Both the position numbers and the translations under genes were made by a program. Below the pieces are notes generated by a model, which saw only the letters and a program-made list of their open reading frames with translations, made no database searches and was not told the origin of the DNA. From Prostheceraeus crozeri (lineage: Eukaryota > Platyhelminthes > Polycladida > Euryleptidae), in contig CAJQUW010007759.1 of the NCBI GenBank assembly GCA_907163375.1, forward strand, positions 1-64,000: DNA of 64,000 bases. Direction: 5' to 3'. Each line of letters opens with the position of its first letter. Position 1 is the stretch's first letter. Below are positions 41,591 to 54,061 of the stretch, piece by piece.

Positions 41591-42606
41591 ATTACAATAG
41601 CTGCAATTAGTAGCCTAAGCACATGTATTAGGCCTACGATATAAAGCTTTCCTTTAATTCAGCCTACACTGATATACTGACTAATTGAAAATCATTGATT
41701 TAATTATGATTAAGTTACACATTGCTCATGACAAAGCAATTGTTTTCATTTTATCATTCTGAAAATAACAGACTTAATAAAAAGTATGGCTGCGTTGTGA
41801 GTGCATGGTTAAAAATATTTGGAATACGAAATTGGAATGATTCCATGTTTGGATAAATGTCGACTAGCTGTCGCAGACTGTTTAGCGGTGCAAAAATAAC
41901 TGCAAATATATAAAAGATATGACATATATAAAAAAATTCAATATCCACAAATGCAACAAAATACATGTAAGCTTACAGCAAATACAATAAGTACAATAAG
42001 TCATTATTCTTCTGTGCAAGAAACCAGTGAAATTAATTTTTCTAAGTCTTCGTCAAAAACAGACCTAACAAAATGATTTGTCATTATTGTCAAAAACAAG
42101 GCCATATCATGAGAGATTGTTTTCTAAGGAACCGACACATGTCAGAATCTGCACCAAATACTCGAACAAACAGAGCTTTCAACAATAATGGGAAAAGCAG
42201 TGGAAAATTGAACAGAATTTTTACCATTCGAAACATCACGAGTAGCAAGTCAGGTAAATTGCGTTTTGTAGAATGTAGATTCTTCATTTGTCACATGATA
42301 GGGCTAGCAGACATCGGTGCAACTGTTTCGTTAATTTCCAAAGATTTTTTGAATCGTAACAAACTAAACAGTAGTCTGAGAAACTGTTCACACTCAGCCG
42401 AGGGATTTGATAGAAATATGGGCATCTCTAACTTTTCCAAAAGCTTCACTGGTCCTCTTGAAATTGGCGGAGAGACTGTCGAAACTTCTTTCTTCGTGTC
42501 TTCATCTATATCGTATGATGCAATAATTGGTATGAACGTGTTAGACAACTTTGGATCTTTGCGGTTGAATGACTCAGGACCGGATTTGGACCTTCTTTTG
42601 AACATA
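41591..42606 (+). mobile_element. Ty3/gypsy element, right copy, first part (broken fossil)
   Basis: LTR (41591-41992), zinc knuckle (CHYCQKQGHIMRDC near 42073-42120) and protease region (ADIGATVSLIS, IIGMNVLDNFG). Interrupted at 42606 by the Polinton-type element. The remainder resumes at 60103. Confidence 0.85.
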
Positions 42607-43421
42607 AGTAGTAACCCCGTGCCAAATTCAATTCCAAAATGTGAAATGATGAGTCATCATGCTGACTGAAGGTGATGTGTGAGGGATAGAGTGAGGAAAG
42701 GGCGGGTGTTGGTGGTTTTGGGATGAGAAAGTCCATGTTTCGATATGAAGGAGACCTCGGATGAGAAAACGGAGGCCAGATTCGGACTCTACGTGAAATT
42801 TTGGGTTAGGAAGGATGTTTCCAGCGACATTGGAGAGAGAAAGTTTTGAAGACCTCCCCCCCCCTCGGCAACGATCTTCCAACTTTGGTGTTAGTCGTGC
42901 AATAGCTCATTTGAAAGCTGAGAATGAGAAAAAAGTAGTGGAAAGCTCAGTTTGGACTAATTTTCCTGGGTTTAGGGAGGAAAATGGCAGGAAAACGTCA
43001 GAGTTGGAAAAGGCAGGTGTTGGTGGTTTTGGGATGAGAAAAGTCGTTTCTCGGGCAGAAGGAGGCCTCGGATGGGAAAACGGAGTGCAAATTCGGACGT
43101 TTTGGTCAAAGTTGGGTCTAGGAACTTCTTCCCAACTCAATCGGAGAGAAAAAGTTCTGACCCCCCCCTCGGCAGCGATCTTCTAACTTTGGTTGTAGAC
43201 ATCGTAGAAAGTCGTGCAATAGCTCGTTTGAAAGCTGGGAGTGAGACAAATTCAGTGGAAAACATGGCTTGTTCGTATCTGCCTTCGTCTAGAGGTGAGA
43301 CGTTATTGAAAATTTTGGACCTTGGCGAAAAACGATAGAGTTAGAATGTTTATGAAAATCGCTCTAGCGGGTGAAGCAAGCCTCGGACGGGAAAACAGAG
43401 ACCAGATTTGCAATCAGCGTC
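42607..43421 (+). repeat. left terminal inverted repeat with internal tandem units
   Basis: Matches 59145-60096 inverted at roughly 97% by eye, except for about 130 bp extra on the right. Inside, a degenerate unit of about 300 bp recurs (near 42707, 43015, 43360 and, outside the repeat, 43515), each with GATGGGAAAACGGAG-like and TCGGAGAGAAAAAGTTCTGA-like blocks and C-runs. A TGAGTCA is at 42650-42656. Open frames on both strands here reflect the repeats and are not genes. Confidence 0.85.
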
Positions 43422-44209
43422 AAATTCTGCTTCGGCATGGTAAATTTGGAAGTCATCGGAGAGAAAAAATTTTTCATCATTTTTCCGAAAAACGAGTTAG
43501 AATTTTTGCGATGGCTGTGGGCTGTAGAGCCAAAACGAAGCATCAGATGGGAAAATGGAGGGCAGATTCGGATTCAGCGTCAAATTCTATACGATAATGG
43601 TGAATTTCCAGCTCAATCGGAGCACTAGAACCGGAGATAGATGGGTTTTTAGTGTTTGGATGATGGGTATTACGTCATCAGCTGATCGCCACACACTATA
43701 TAAGTGGAAACTCGGCTTGTGGAAATCAGTTCTCCTCCCGACTGGGTTGGGGTAGGTGAACTCCGGAGCTCCGATGATAGCATTGGAAATCTGAAAAACC
43801 GGGTTTCTGTAAGAAACCGACTTAGAAAATTTCATTGCTGAAGTCAGCTAAGGCGTCAGACTTAGAGGTTTGCCAGGAGATGGCCTTTGTCTCCAGGCCA
43901 TAAAAGACTCCAAAACTTTAAAGGCTTGTAACTTTGCTTCTACAAGTCCGTTTGACTTGATTCAAAAAAGGTTCGGTCGCTATTGTCCTGCTCTAAGTGA
44001 TCGACTACTTATAAAATTTCATAAGTAGTGCTAAAAAGTTGAAAAATTTAAACTCGCTAGTTTTGGAGGTTTTCTGGGGTTTTCGACCCTGCTGAAGGCA
44101 ATGAAAGGATTTTTAATGATGTCTGAGCCAGTCTTCTCATGGTATAAGCAGCTTTTTACTGAAAGCGAGCAAGACACGGAGAGTTTTGCTGTAATATTCT
44201 ACTGACAGG
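43422..44209 (+). promoter_or_regulatory. leader of the PolB gene with CRE-like site and TATA box
   Basis: TTACGTCA (43670-43677) and TATATAAG (43697-43704) stand about 500 bp before the first PolB coding block. The sequence between (43740-44200) has no gene. It may be a leader or contain an intron (inference). Confidence 0.55.
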
Positions 44210-46948
44210 GTGCTCCTTCGGGACGGCGGACGATGCCGTAGTGATAAGTGTGGCAAGGGAGTGTGTCATAGTTTAGACCGAAACCGGGTTGTCAATCTTC
44301 TCCTAGTGTATAGCGACAACCACCCAGAATGGAATTATTGTGGCATTCCCAAAATTTCTAGATTGTATCGCCACCAACAAAGTTATGATGACAAACATTA
44401 TTACTGTGATCGCTGCACACGGCGCTTTAGGTCAAAACCATATTTTGAACAGCATTACGAGTGGTGCTCTCGGGGTAAACTTCAAATGGAAGTCATGCCC
44501 AAAGATAAATTTTATAGGTATGAGGAAAACGGCAATGAGCTCAGTCCCATATGTACCATCTATGCGGACATTGAATGTTATATTGAACAAGAAGACCTAA
44601 GTCATGAGCCAGCAGCCATTGCCTGCTATGAAGTTTGGCATCCATATTATAGGAATCAAAATCAGATGCATGTGTGGCAAGGCGAGGAGTGCGTTGAAAA
44701 CTTCCTCAACTTTTTAGATAGGAAAGCCCGTTTTCATCAACGCTATGAAACGGAGCTGACTAGAAAACCCATGTGCTTCACAGAAGCCGATAAAATCAAA
44801 TTTGATAAGACCACGTAATGTCCCCGCTGCTGTTCATCCTTTGATGATTAGCAACATAAGAAAGTGAGGGACCATTGCCATCTCAGTGGTAAATTTAGGT
44901 CTGCCTTATGCAGTAAATGCAATATGAAACTTAGGCTCAAACGGCGAACGCTCCCCGTCATCTTTCATAACTTTAAATGTTATGATGCTCACATCATCAT
45001 TCGCCATGGATTCGGTAAAATAAAATCCTGGTCATCCAAAGTGATTGCACAAAGTAAGGAAAAATTTATGTGCATCAATGCTCAAGTGCAAGTCGATAAG
45101 ACGAAGGAGGGGAAGCCTGTCTTCTATGACATAAAGTTTCTAGACAGTTTTCAATTTATGTCTTCTTCCTTAGCCGCGTTGGCTAATAATTTAGAAACAC
45201 TTCCCGTCACTCAACATTTAAAGAAAGACTATCCCAACATAAGTGACAGTCTGATACGACGGAAAGGGGTGTTTCCATGTAGTTATTTTAGTTCAATGGA
45301 TACATTGAAAGAAACATCCCTTCCGTCCATCGATAAATTTAAAAATGATTTGACGGGTGAGGACTGTTCGCTGGATGACTATAGGCATGCAGAGCAAGCA
45401 TGGTTAGAATTTAGGTGTCGCACGTTTGGTGACTACATGCTTGCCTACTTAAAATTAGACGTCTATCTGTTGGCTGACGTGTTTGAGCCTTTTAGGAAAG
45501 TTACATTAGAACAGGACGCCTTAGACCCCGTCCATTTTGTTATTCTGCCAGGTCTGTCCTATCAGTCAGCCTTCAAGATGACGAAAGAGAGCATTCATTT
45601 ACTGCAAGATGCAGAAATGTACACGTTATTTGAACGTGGTATTAGGGGTGGCTTGACATTTGTTAACAAACATGTTGTCAACAGCACCCAAGACATAGGA
45701 TCGACCACGCATTTAATGTACATAGACCAAAATAATTTGTATGGGAGTGCACTCTCCAAGCCTTTGCCACAGTCTGACCCTCAATGGGTAGAGCCCCATG
45801 ACATTGAACACTTCTCCAATCCAGCACACATTATGGCACTGGGAGATGAGGCCGACATAGGTTATTTATTTGAAGTCGACCCCATCTATCCAGACTGTAT
45901 TAAGAATAGGACCGTTGATTTTCCTCTCGCACCCGAATCTGGCATAGTCAGTCCAGATATGTTCTCTCCCTTTATGGAAGAACACAATAAGCAGTATGAG
46001 GCGGAAAATGACTTTAAGTATAAAGCCACTAGGAAGTTGTTGCTCACCCAATTGAACAAGCAGCATTACATCGTGCACTATTCCATCCTCAAATTCTATC
46101 TAGGTATGGGGATGCAACTTGATAAAGTCCATCGCGCTATCCAGTTTAGGCAGAAGCCCTTTCTAAAACCGTATATAGAATTTAATAGCAAGAAACGGGC
46201 TGAATCCAAGAATCCTTTCGAAAAGGACTTCTTTAAATTTAAGAATAATGCCCTCTTTGGTAAAACCATGGAGGATGTAAGAAAGCGCATGGACTATCGC
46301 ATCGTAACTGATCCGGAAGCGAGTATCAAGTTATGTCGCTCGCCGTTGTTTTGCCACCATGATGTCATTTCCGAAGACATCACTGGTTTTAAAATGTTAA
46401 AATCTAAAGTAGAACTTTGTATGCCCATTTATGTCGGTCAAGCTGTCTTGGATCACCCCAAGTTAGAAATGTATAAGTTATTTTACCACACTTTTTAGAC
46501 ATGTCCACTTCTCCAACGTGCGGAATTAGTAGGATGTGATACAGACAGCTTCTTCCTAGCTTTGACAACCACGAGCCAAGTCAAGCAGGAAGATATTTTA
46601 AAATATTTAGCACCCAAGTTTGATAGTTCCAACTATCCCACTGACCATCCGCTTTACTCTACCTCAAATACAGCGAAGCTTGGCTGCTTCAAGGATGAGT
46701 GTACCGGCAAACAGATAGAGGAGATGATCTTGCTTCGCCCCAAGATGTACTCCATGAAGCTAAAATCCTCAGAGCTTTCTATAAAACGGGCGAAAGGCAT
46801 CTCGAAGTCAATCGTTAGAAAAATGACACATAGGGACTATGAAGATGCCTTAGATTCTCTTAAAATTAAAAAAATAGAAATGACCATTTTAAAATCACAG
46901 TCGCATCAAGTCAGAACGACGTTTAGGAAACGAGGTCTCTCAGCTTAG
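44210..46948 (+). pseudogene. Polinton family-B DNA polymerase (broken fossil)
   Basis: Protein-primed-type PolB. Seen in order: a zinc finger (YYCDRCTRRFRSKPYFEQHY), exonuclease motif I (YADIECYIE), a Cys-rich CHLSGKFRSALCSKCN, exonuclease II region (FHNFKCYDAHII), exonuclease III (YLKLDVYLLADVFE), palm motif A (MYIDQNNLYGSAL), motif B (KNNALFGKTMEDV) and the motif C region with DTDS. A Lys-rich C-terminal domain ends near 46948. Overall span fits the 900-1100 residues usual for Polintons. About three breaks. It would copy the element from a terminal protein primer. Confidence 0.9.
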
Positions 46949-47435
46949 GAAGACAAGCGATGCTGGATGAGTCCTAACCACTCATTACCGTACGGCCATA
47001 CCGACACTCATCTACCTCCACCCGAGAGACAGAAACTTTCTCTTCTTCCGTCCGGCGATGTCTGATGATGAATGCTTCCTCTCTGTTGTGGTTGATGTTT
47101 TGCTTTTTTGCTCCATGGCGTTTTATATGGGATGTTGTGAGTGAGTGCCTTGTGACGTACGTCCAACTCCTGATCACTTCATATCATGTCTTACATATCA
47201 ACTGGTTTTTCCCGACGTTGTTTTCTCCCTGCACATGAGTGACTTTGTTTTCTCCGGTGATGTGAGATGTAAAAACTTTGTTTTCTGCTACCATCAGTAT
47301 TAACTGCATGTGGCTGTGATGAAAATCGGTTGTGTTGATGAATAACATATCATGTACATACAGTGTCGTTTTTCTTTTGACATAAAGATGGGATTCTCAC
47401 TCATTAGACAGAAGTAAAAGTTTTAATCATTTTGT
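46949..47435. other. PolB 3' flank
   Basis: No gene. Leads into the satellite; the first degenerate AATAAA-containing units appear from about 47436. Confidence 0.45.
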
Positions 47436-50400
47436 AAGATGGGTGGGGTTAGAAATAAAGTTGTTGATTGTAAGTTAAAAATAAAGTGATCACCATGTCG
47501 CTGTTTGTAAGATAGGTGAAATATAAATGAAGTTAGAATTACTTCACTGTTTGTAAAGTTTGAAATAAAGTTGATGTTTGTAAAGTTAGAAATAAAGTTG
47601 ATGAATGTAAAGTTTGAATTAATGTTAGAATCATCTCACTGTTTGCAAGATAGGTAAAGTATAAAATAAATTATAACCATATCACTGTTTGTAAGATAGG
47701 TGAAATGTAAATGAAGTTAGAATCACTTCACTGTTTGTAAAGTTAGAAATAAAGTTGACTGTTTGTAAAGTTAGAAATAAAGTTGATGAATGTAAAGTTT
47801 GAATTAATGTTAGAATCATCTCACTGTTTGCAAGATAGGTAAAGTATAAAATAAATTATAACCATATCACTGTTTGTAAGATAGGAGAAATGTAAATGAA
47901 GTTAGAATCACTTCACTGTTTGTAAAGTTAGAAATAAAGTTGACTGTTTGTAAAGTTAGAAATAAAGTTGTTGATTGTAAAGTTAGAAATAAAGTTATAA
48001 CCATATCACTGTTTGTAAGATAGGTGAAATGTAAATGAAGTTAGAATCACTTCACTGTTTGTAAAGTTAGAAATAAAGTTGACGTTTGTAAAGTTAGAAA
48101 TAAAGTTGATGAATATAAAGTTAGAATTAATGTTAGAATCATCTCACTGTTTGCAAGATAGGTAAAGTATAAAATAAATTATAACCATATCACTGTTTGT
48201 AAGATAGGTGAAATGTAAATGAAGTTAGAATCACTTCACTGTTTGTAAAGTTTGAAATAAAGTTGACGTTTGTAAAGTTAGAAATAAAGTTGTTGAATGT
48301 GAAGTTTGAATTAATGTTAGAATCATCTCACTGTTTGCAAGATAGGTAAAGTATAAAATAAATTATAACCATATCACTGTTTGTAAGATAGGTGAAATGT
48401 AAATGAAGTTAGAATCACTTCACTGTTTGTAAAGTTAGAAATAACGTTCACGTTTGTAAAGTTAGAAATAAAGTTGATGATTGTAAAGTTAAAAATAAAG
48501 TTATCACCATATCACTGTTTGCAAGATGGGTGAAATGTAAATGAAGTTAGAATCACTTCACTGTTTGTAAAGTTTGAAATAAAATTGACGTTTGTAAAGT
48601 TAGAAATAAAGTTGATGAATGTAAAGTTTGAATTAATGTTAGAATCATCTCACTGTTTGCAAGATAGGTAAAGTATAAAATAAATTATAACCATATCACT
48701 GTTTGTAAGATAGGAGAAATGTAAATGAAGTTAGAATCACTTCACTGTTTGTAAAGTTAGAAATAAAGTTGACTGTTTGTAAAGTTAGAAATAAAGTTGT
48801 TGATTGTAAAGTTAGAAATAAAGTTATAACCATATCACTGTTTGTAAGATAGGTGAAATGTAAATGAAGTTAGAATCACTTCACTGTTTGTAAAGTTAGA
48901 AATAAAGTTGATGAATATAAAGTTAGAATTAATGTTAGAATCATCTCACTGTTTGCAAGATAGGTAAAGTATAAAATAAATTATAACTATATCACTGTTT
49001 GTAAGATAGGTGAAATGTAAATGAAGTTAGAATCACTTCACTGTTTGTAAAGTTAGAAATAACGTTCACGTTTGTAAAGTTAGAAATAAAGTTGATGATT
49101 GTAAAGTTAAAAATAAAGTTATCACCATATCACTGTTTGCAAGATGGGTGAAATGTAAATGAAGTCAGAATCACTTCACTGTTTGTAAAGTTAGATATAA
49201 AGTTGATGAATCTGAAAATTGAATTAATGTTCGAATCATCTCACTGTTTGCAAGATAGGTAAAGTATAAAATAAATTATAACCATATCACTGTTTGTAGG
49301 ATAGGTGAAATGTAAATGAAGTTAGAATCACTTCACTGTTTGTAAAGTTAGAAATAAAGTTGATGAATGTAAAGTTTGAATTAATGTTAGAATCATCTCA
49401 CTGTTTGCAAGATAGGTAAGGTATAAAATAAATTATAACCATATCACTGTTTGTAAGATAGGTGAAATGTAAATGAAGTTAGAATCACTTCACTGTTTGT
49501 AAAGTTAGAAATAAAGTTGACGTTTGTAAAGTTAGAAATAAAGTTGATGAATGTAAAGTTTGAATTAATGTTAGAATCATCTCACTGTTTGGAAGATAAG
49601 TAAAGTATAAAATAAATTATAACCATATCACTGTTTGTAAGATAGGAGAAATGTAAATGAAGTTAGAATCACTTCACTGTTTGTAAAGTTAGAAATAAAG
49701 TTGACTGTTTGTAAAGTTAGAAATAAAGTTGTTGATTGTAAAGTTAGAAATAAAGTTATAACCATATCACTGTTTGTAAGATAGGTGAAATATAAATGAA
49801 GTTAGAATCACTTCACTGTTTGTAAAGTTTGAAATAAAATTGACGTTTGTAAAGTTAGAAATAAAGTTGATGAATGTAAAGTTTGAATTAATGTTAGAAT
49901 CATCTCACTGTTTGCAAGATAGGTAAAGTATAAAATAAATTATAACCATATCACTGTTTGTAAGATAGGAGAAATGTAAATGAAGTTAGAATCACTTCAC
50001 TGTTTGTAAAGTTAGAAATAAAGTTGACTGTTTATAAAGTTAGAAATAAAGTTGTTGATTGTAAAGTTAGAAATAAAGTTATAGCGATATCACTGTTTGT
50101 AAGATAGGTGAAATGTAAATGAAGTTAGAATCACTTCACTGTTTGTAAAGTTAGAAATAAAGTTGACGTTTGTAAAGTTAGAAATAAAGTTGATGAATAT
50201 AAAGTTAGAATTAATGTTAGAATCATCTCACTGTTTGCAAGATAGGTAAAGTATAAAATAAATTATAACCATATCACTGTTTGTAAGATAGGTGAAATGT
50301 AAATGAAGTTAGAATCACTTCACTGTTTGTAAAGTTTGAAATAAAGTTGACGTTTGTAAAGTTAGAAATAAAGTTGTTGAATGTGAAGTTTGAATTAATG

Positions 50401-53400
50401 TTAGAATCATCTCACTGTTTGCAAGATAGGTAAAGTATAAAATAAATTATAACCATATCACTGTTTGTAAGATAGGTGAAATGTAAATGAAGTTAGAATC
50501 ACTTCACTGTTTGTAAAGTTTGAAATAACGTTCACGTTTGTAAAGTTAGAAATAAAGTTGATGATTGTAAAGTTAAAAATAAAGTTATCACCATATCACT
50601 GTTTGCAAGATGGGTGAAATGTAAATGAAGTCAGAATCACTTCACTGTTTGTAAAGTTAGATATAAAGTTGATGAATGTGAAAATTGAATTAATGTTCGA
50701 ATCATCTCACTGTTTGCAAGATAGGTAAAGTATAAAATAAATTATAACCATATCACTGTTTGTAGGATAGGTGAAATGTAAATGAAGTTAGAATCACTTC
50801 ACTGTTTGTAAAATTAGAAATAAAGTTGATGAATGTAAAGTTTGAATTAATGTTAGAATCATCTCACTGTTTGCAAGATAGGTAAGGTATAAAATAAATT
50901 ATAACCATATCACTGTTTGTAAGATAGGTGAAATGTAAATGAAGTTAGAATCACTTCACTGTTTGTAAAGTTAGAAATAAAGTTGACGTTTGCAAAGTTA
51001 GAAATAAAGTTGATGAATATAAAGTTTGAATTAATGTTGGAATCATCTCACTGTTTGCAAGATAGGTAAAGTATAAAATAAATTATAACCATATCACCGT
51101 TTGTAAGATAGGTGAAATGTAAATGAAGTTAGAATCACTTCACTGTTTGTAAAGTTTGAAATAAAGTTGACGTTTGTAAAGTTAGGAATATAGTTGATGA
51201 ATGTAAAGTTTGAATTAATGTTAGAATCATCTCACTGTTTGCAAGATAGGTAAAGTATAAAATAAATTATAACCATATCACTGTTTGTAAGATAGGAGAA
51301 ATGTAAATGAAGTTAGAATCACTTCACTGTTTGTAAAGTTAGAAATAAAGTTGACTGTTTGTAAAGTTAGAAATAAAGTTGATGATTGTAAAGTTAAAAA
51401 TAAAGTTATCACCATATCACTGTTTGTAAGATAGGTGAAATGTAAATGAAGTTAGAATCACTTCGCTGTTTGTAAAGTTAGAAATAAAGTTGATGAATGT
51501 GAAGTTTGAATTAATGTTAGAATCATCTCACTGTTTGCAAGATAGGTAAAGTATAAAATAAATTATAACCATATCGCTGTTTGTAGGATAGGTGAAATGT
51601 AAATGAAGTTAGAATCACTTCACTGTTTGTAAAGTTAGAAATAACGTTCACGTTTGTAAAGTTAGAAATAAAGTTGATGATTGTAAAGTTAAAAATAAAG
51701 TTATCACCATATCACTGTTTGCAAGATGGGTGAAATGTAAATGAAGTCAGAATCACTTCACTGTTTGTAAAGTTAGATATAAAGTTGATGAATGTGAAAA
51801 TTGAATTAATGTTCGAATCATCTCACTGTTTGCAAGATAGGTAAAGTATAAAATAAATTATAACCATATCACTGTTTGTAGGATAGGTGAAATGTAAATG
51901 AAGTTAGAATCACTTCACTGTTTGTAAAATTAGAAATAAAGTTGATGAATGTAAAGTTTGAATTAATGTTAGAATCATCTCACTGTTTGCAAGATAGGTA
52001 AGGTATAAAATAAATTATAACCATATCACTGTTTGTAAGATAGGTGAAATGTAAATGAAGTTAGAATCACTTCACTGTTTGTAAAGTTAGAAATAAAGTT
52101 GACGTTTGCAAAGTTAGAAATAAAGTTGATGAATATAAAGTTTGAATTAATGTTGGAATCATCTCACTGTTTGCAAGATAGGTAAAGTATAAAATAAATT
52201 ATAACCATATCACTGTTTGTAAGATAGGTGAAATGTAAATGAAGTTAGAATCACTTCACTGTTTGTAAAGTTTGAAATAAAGTTGACGTTTGTAAAGTTA
52301 GGAATATAGTTGATGAATGTAAAGTTTGAATTAATGTTAGAATCATCTCACTGTTTGCAAGATAGGTAAAGTATAAAATAAATTATAACCATATCACTGT
52401 TTGTAAGATAGGAGAAATGTAAATGAAGTTAGAATCACTTCACTTTTTGTAAAGTTAGAAATAAAGTTGACTGTTTGTAAAGTTAGAAATAAAGTTGATG
52501 ATTGTAAAGTTAAAAATAAAGTTATCACCATATCACTGTTTGTAAGATAGGTGAAATGTAAATGAAGTTAGAATCACTTCGCTGTTTGTAAAGTTAGAAA
52601 TAAAGTTGATGAATGTAAAGTTTGAATTAATGTTAGAATCATCTCACTGTTTGCAAGATAAGTAAAGTATAAAATAAATTATAACCATATCGCTGTTTGT
52701 AGGATAGGTGAAATGTAAATGAAGTTAGAATCACTTCACTGTTTGTAAAGTTAGAAATAACGTTCACGTTTGTAAAGTTAGAAATAAAGTTGATGATTGT
52801 AAAGTTAAAAATAATGTTATCACCATATCACTGTTTGGAAGATAGGTGAAATGTAAATGAAGTTAGAATCACTTCGCTGTTTGTAAAGTTAGAAATAAAG
52901 TTGATGAATGTGAAGTTTGAATTAATGTTAGAATCATCTCACTGTTTGCAAGATAGGTAAAGTATAAAATAAATTATAACCATATCACTGTTTGTAGGAT
53001 AGGTGAAATGTAAATGAAGTTAGAATCACTTCACTGTTTGTAAAGTTAGAAATAAAGTTGACGTTTGTAAAGTTAGAAATAAAGTTGATGAATATAAAGT
53101 TTGAATTAATGTTGGAATCATCTCACTGTTTGCAAGATAGGTAAAGTATAAAATAAATTATAACCATATCACTGTTTGTAAGATAGGTGAAATGTAAATG
53201 AAGTTAGAATCACTTCACTGTTTGTAAAGTTAGAAATAAAGTTGACGTTTGTAAAGTTAGAAATAAAGTTGTTGAATGTAAAGTTTGAATTAATGTTAGA
53301 ATCATCTCACTGTTTGCAAGATAGGTAAAGTATAAAATAAAGTTATAACCATATCACCGTTTGTAAGATAGGTGAAATGTAAATGAAGTTAGAATCACTT

Positions 53401-53690
53401 CACTGTTTGTAAAGTTAGAAATAAAGTTGATGATTGTAAAGTTAGAAATAAAGTTATACCCATGTCACTCTTTGTAAGATAGGTGAAATGTAAATGATGT
53501 AAGAATGACTTCACTTTTTGTAAAGTTAGAAATATAGTTGATGATTGTAAAGTTTGAATTAATGTTAAAATCATTTCACTGTTTGTATAGTTTGCAAGAT
53601 AGGTGAAATATAAAATGAAGTGATAAGTATTTCACTATTTGCAAGATAGGTAAAGTATAAAGTAAAGTCAAAACCATGTTTGAGTTTGTA
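47436..53690 (+). repeat. 6.2-kb satellite with arrays of TGTAAA...AATAAA units
   Basis: Built from related 26-50-bp modules such as GTTTGTAAAGTTAGAAATAA(AG) and GTAAGATAGGTGAAATGTAA(ATG), combined into composite units of about 185 bp. Blocks from about 50570 to 52800 repeat with a 1,116-bp higher-order period (for example GTTAGGAATA at 51181 and 52297). No long open frame on either strand. On the plus strand nearly every module has TGTA 10-15 bases before AATAAA, the arrangement of animal poly(A) signals. It lies exactly between the convergent PolB and minus-strand gene blocks. Confidence 0.92.
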
Positions 53691-54060
53691 AGCTAACATC
53701 CTCACCAACGAATGTGACATCATGGCAATTTCTTCGGCTTAGGAAACATCAACCACTTTGCTGACTCATGTCTATAAATTCCTCTGACTCATGAAGGGGT
53801 AAGGCGCCAGTTATACGAATCTAATCAGTCTTGTTCAACCTTTTCACCGACACATGTGTGGGAGTTATTTATCAGACAAAGCGATGGCGCCTCACGTCAG
53901 ACAGCGTGACCTTTTCACCAACAGGTGTGTGTGGACATCATTTCATGTCTATAAATAGAGCTGACTCATCATAAAGCGAAGAACCTTGTTGATGACCTGC
54001 TCACCGACAAGAGTGTGGGCGATAGTTCATTGCGATGACTCATTAAAAACACATCATGTG
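53691..54060 (-). promoter_or_regulatory. repeated AP-1-like/TATA block at the end of the minus gene block
   Basis: Contains TGACTCA at 53762, 53785, 53962 and 54036, TCTATAAAT at 53771 and 53948, and three copies of an ACC(T)TTTCACC(G/A)ACA...TGTGTG unit (about 53840, 53910, 53996). Two TATA-plus-AP-1 cassettes look duplicated. They face away from any recognised gene, so they may drive transcripts into the satellite or be relics of duplicated promoters. Confidence 0.5.
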
Positions 54061-54061
54061 A

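Larger units (their letters stand above)
36850..42606 (-). repeat. right arm of the large inverted duplication
   Basis: Collinear, inverted, with about 6195-13995 of the left arm: GPCR 3' flank, GPCR, GPCR tail pseudogene, Penelope remnant, tRNA-Arg unit, transposase remnant, LTR, and gypsy zinc knuckle and protease. It continues beyond the second Polinton at 60103-61855 (left arm about 4455-6190). The chief length difference is about 2.06 kb missing here relative to 7475-9530. Confidence 0.9.

Noticed and set aside
42815-43755. Several overlapping open frames of 66-123 codons in the left terminal repeat (and their mirror images at 59221-60098)
   Set aside because: They exist on both strands, follow the tandem repeat units, and match no protein family; by-products of GC-richer repeats.
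47436-53690. CRISPR-like array
   Set aside because: Units are contiguous and variable in length with no unique spacers, in a eukaryotic setting; it is a satellite.
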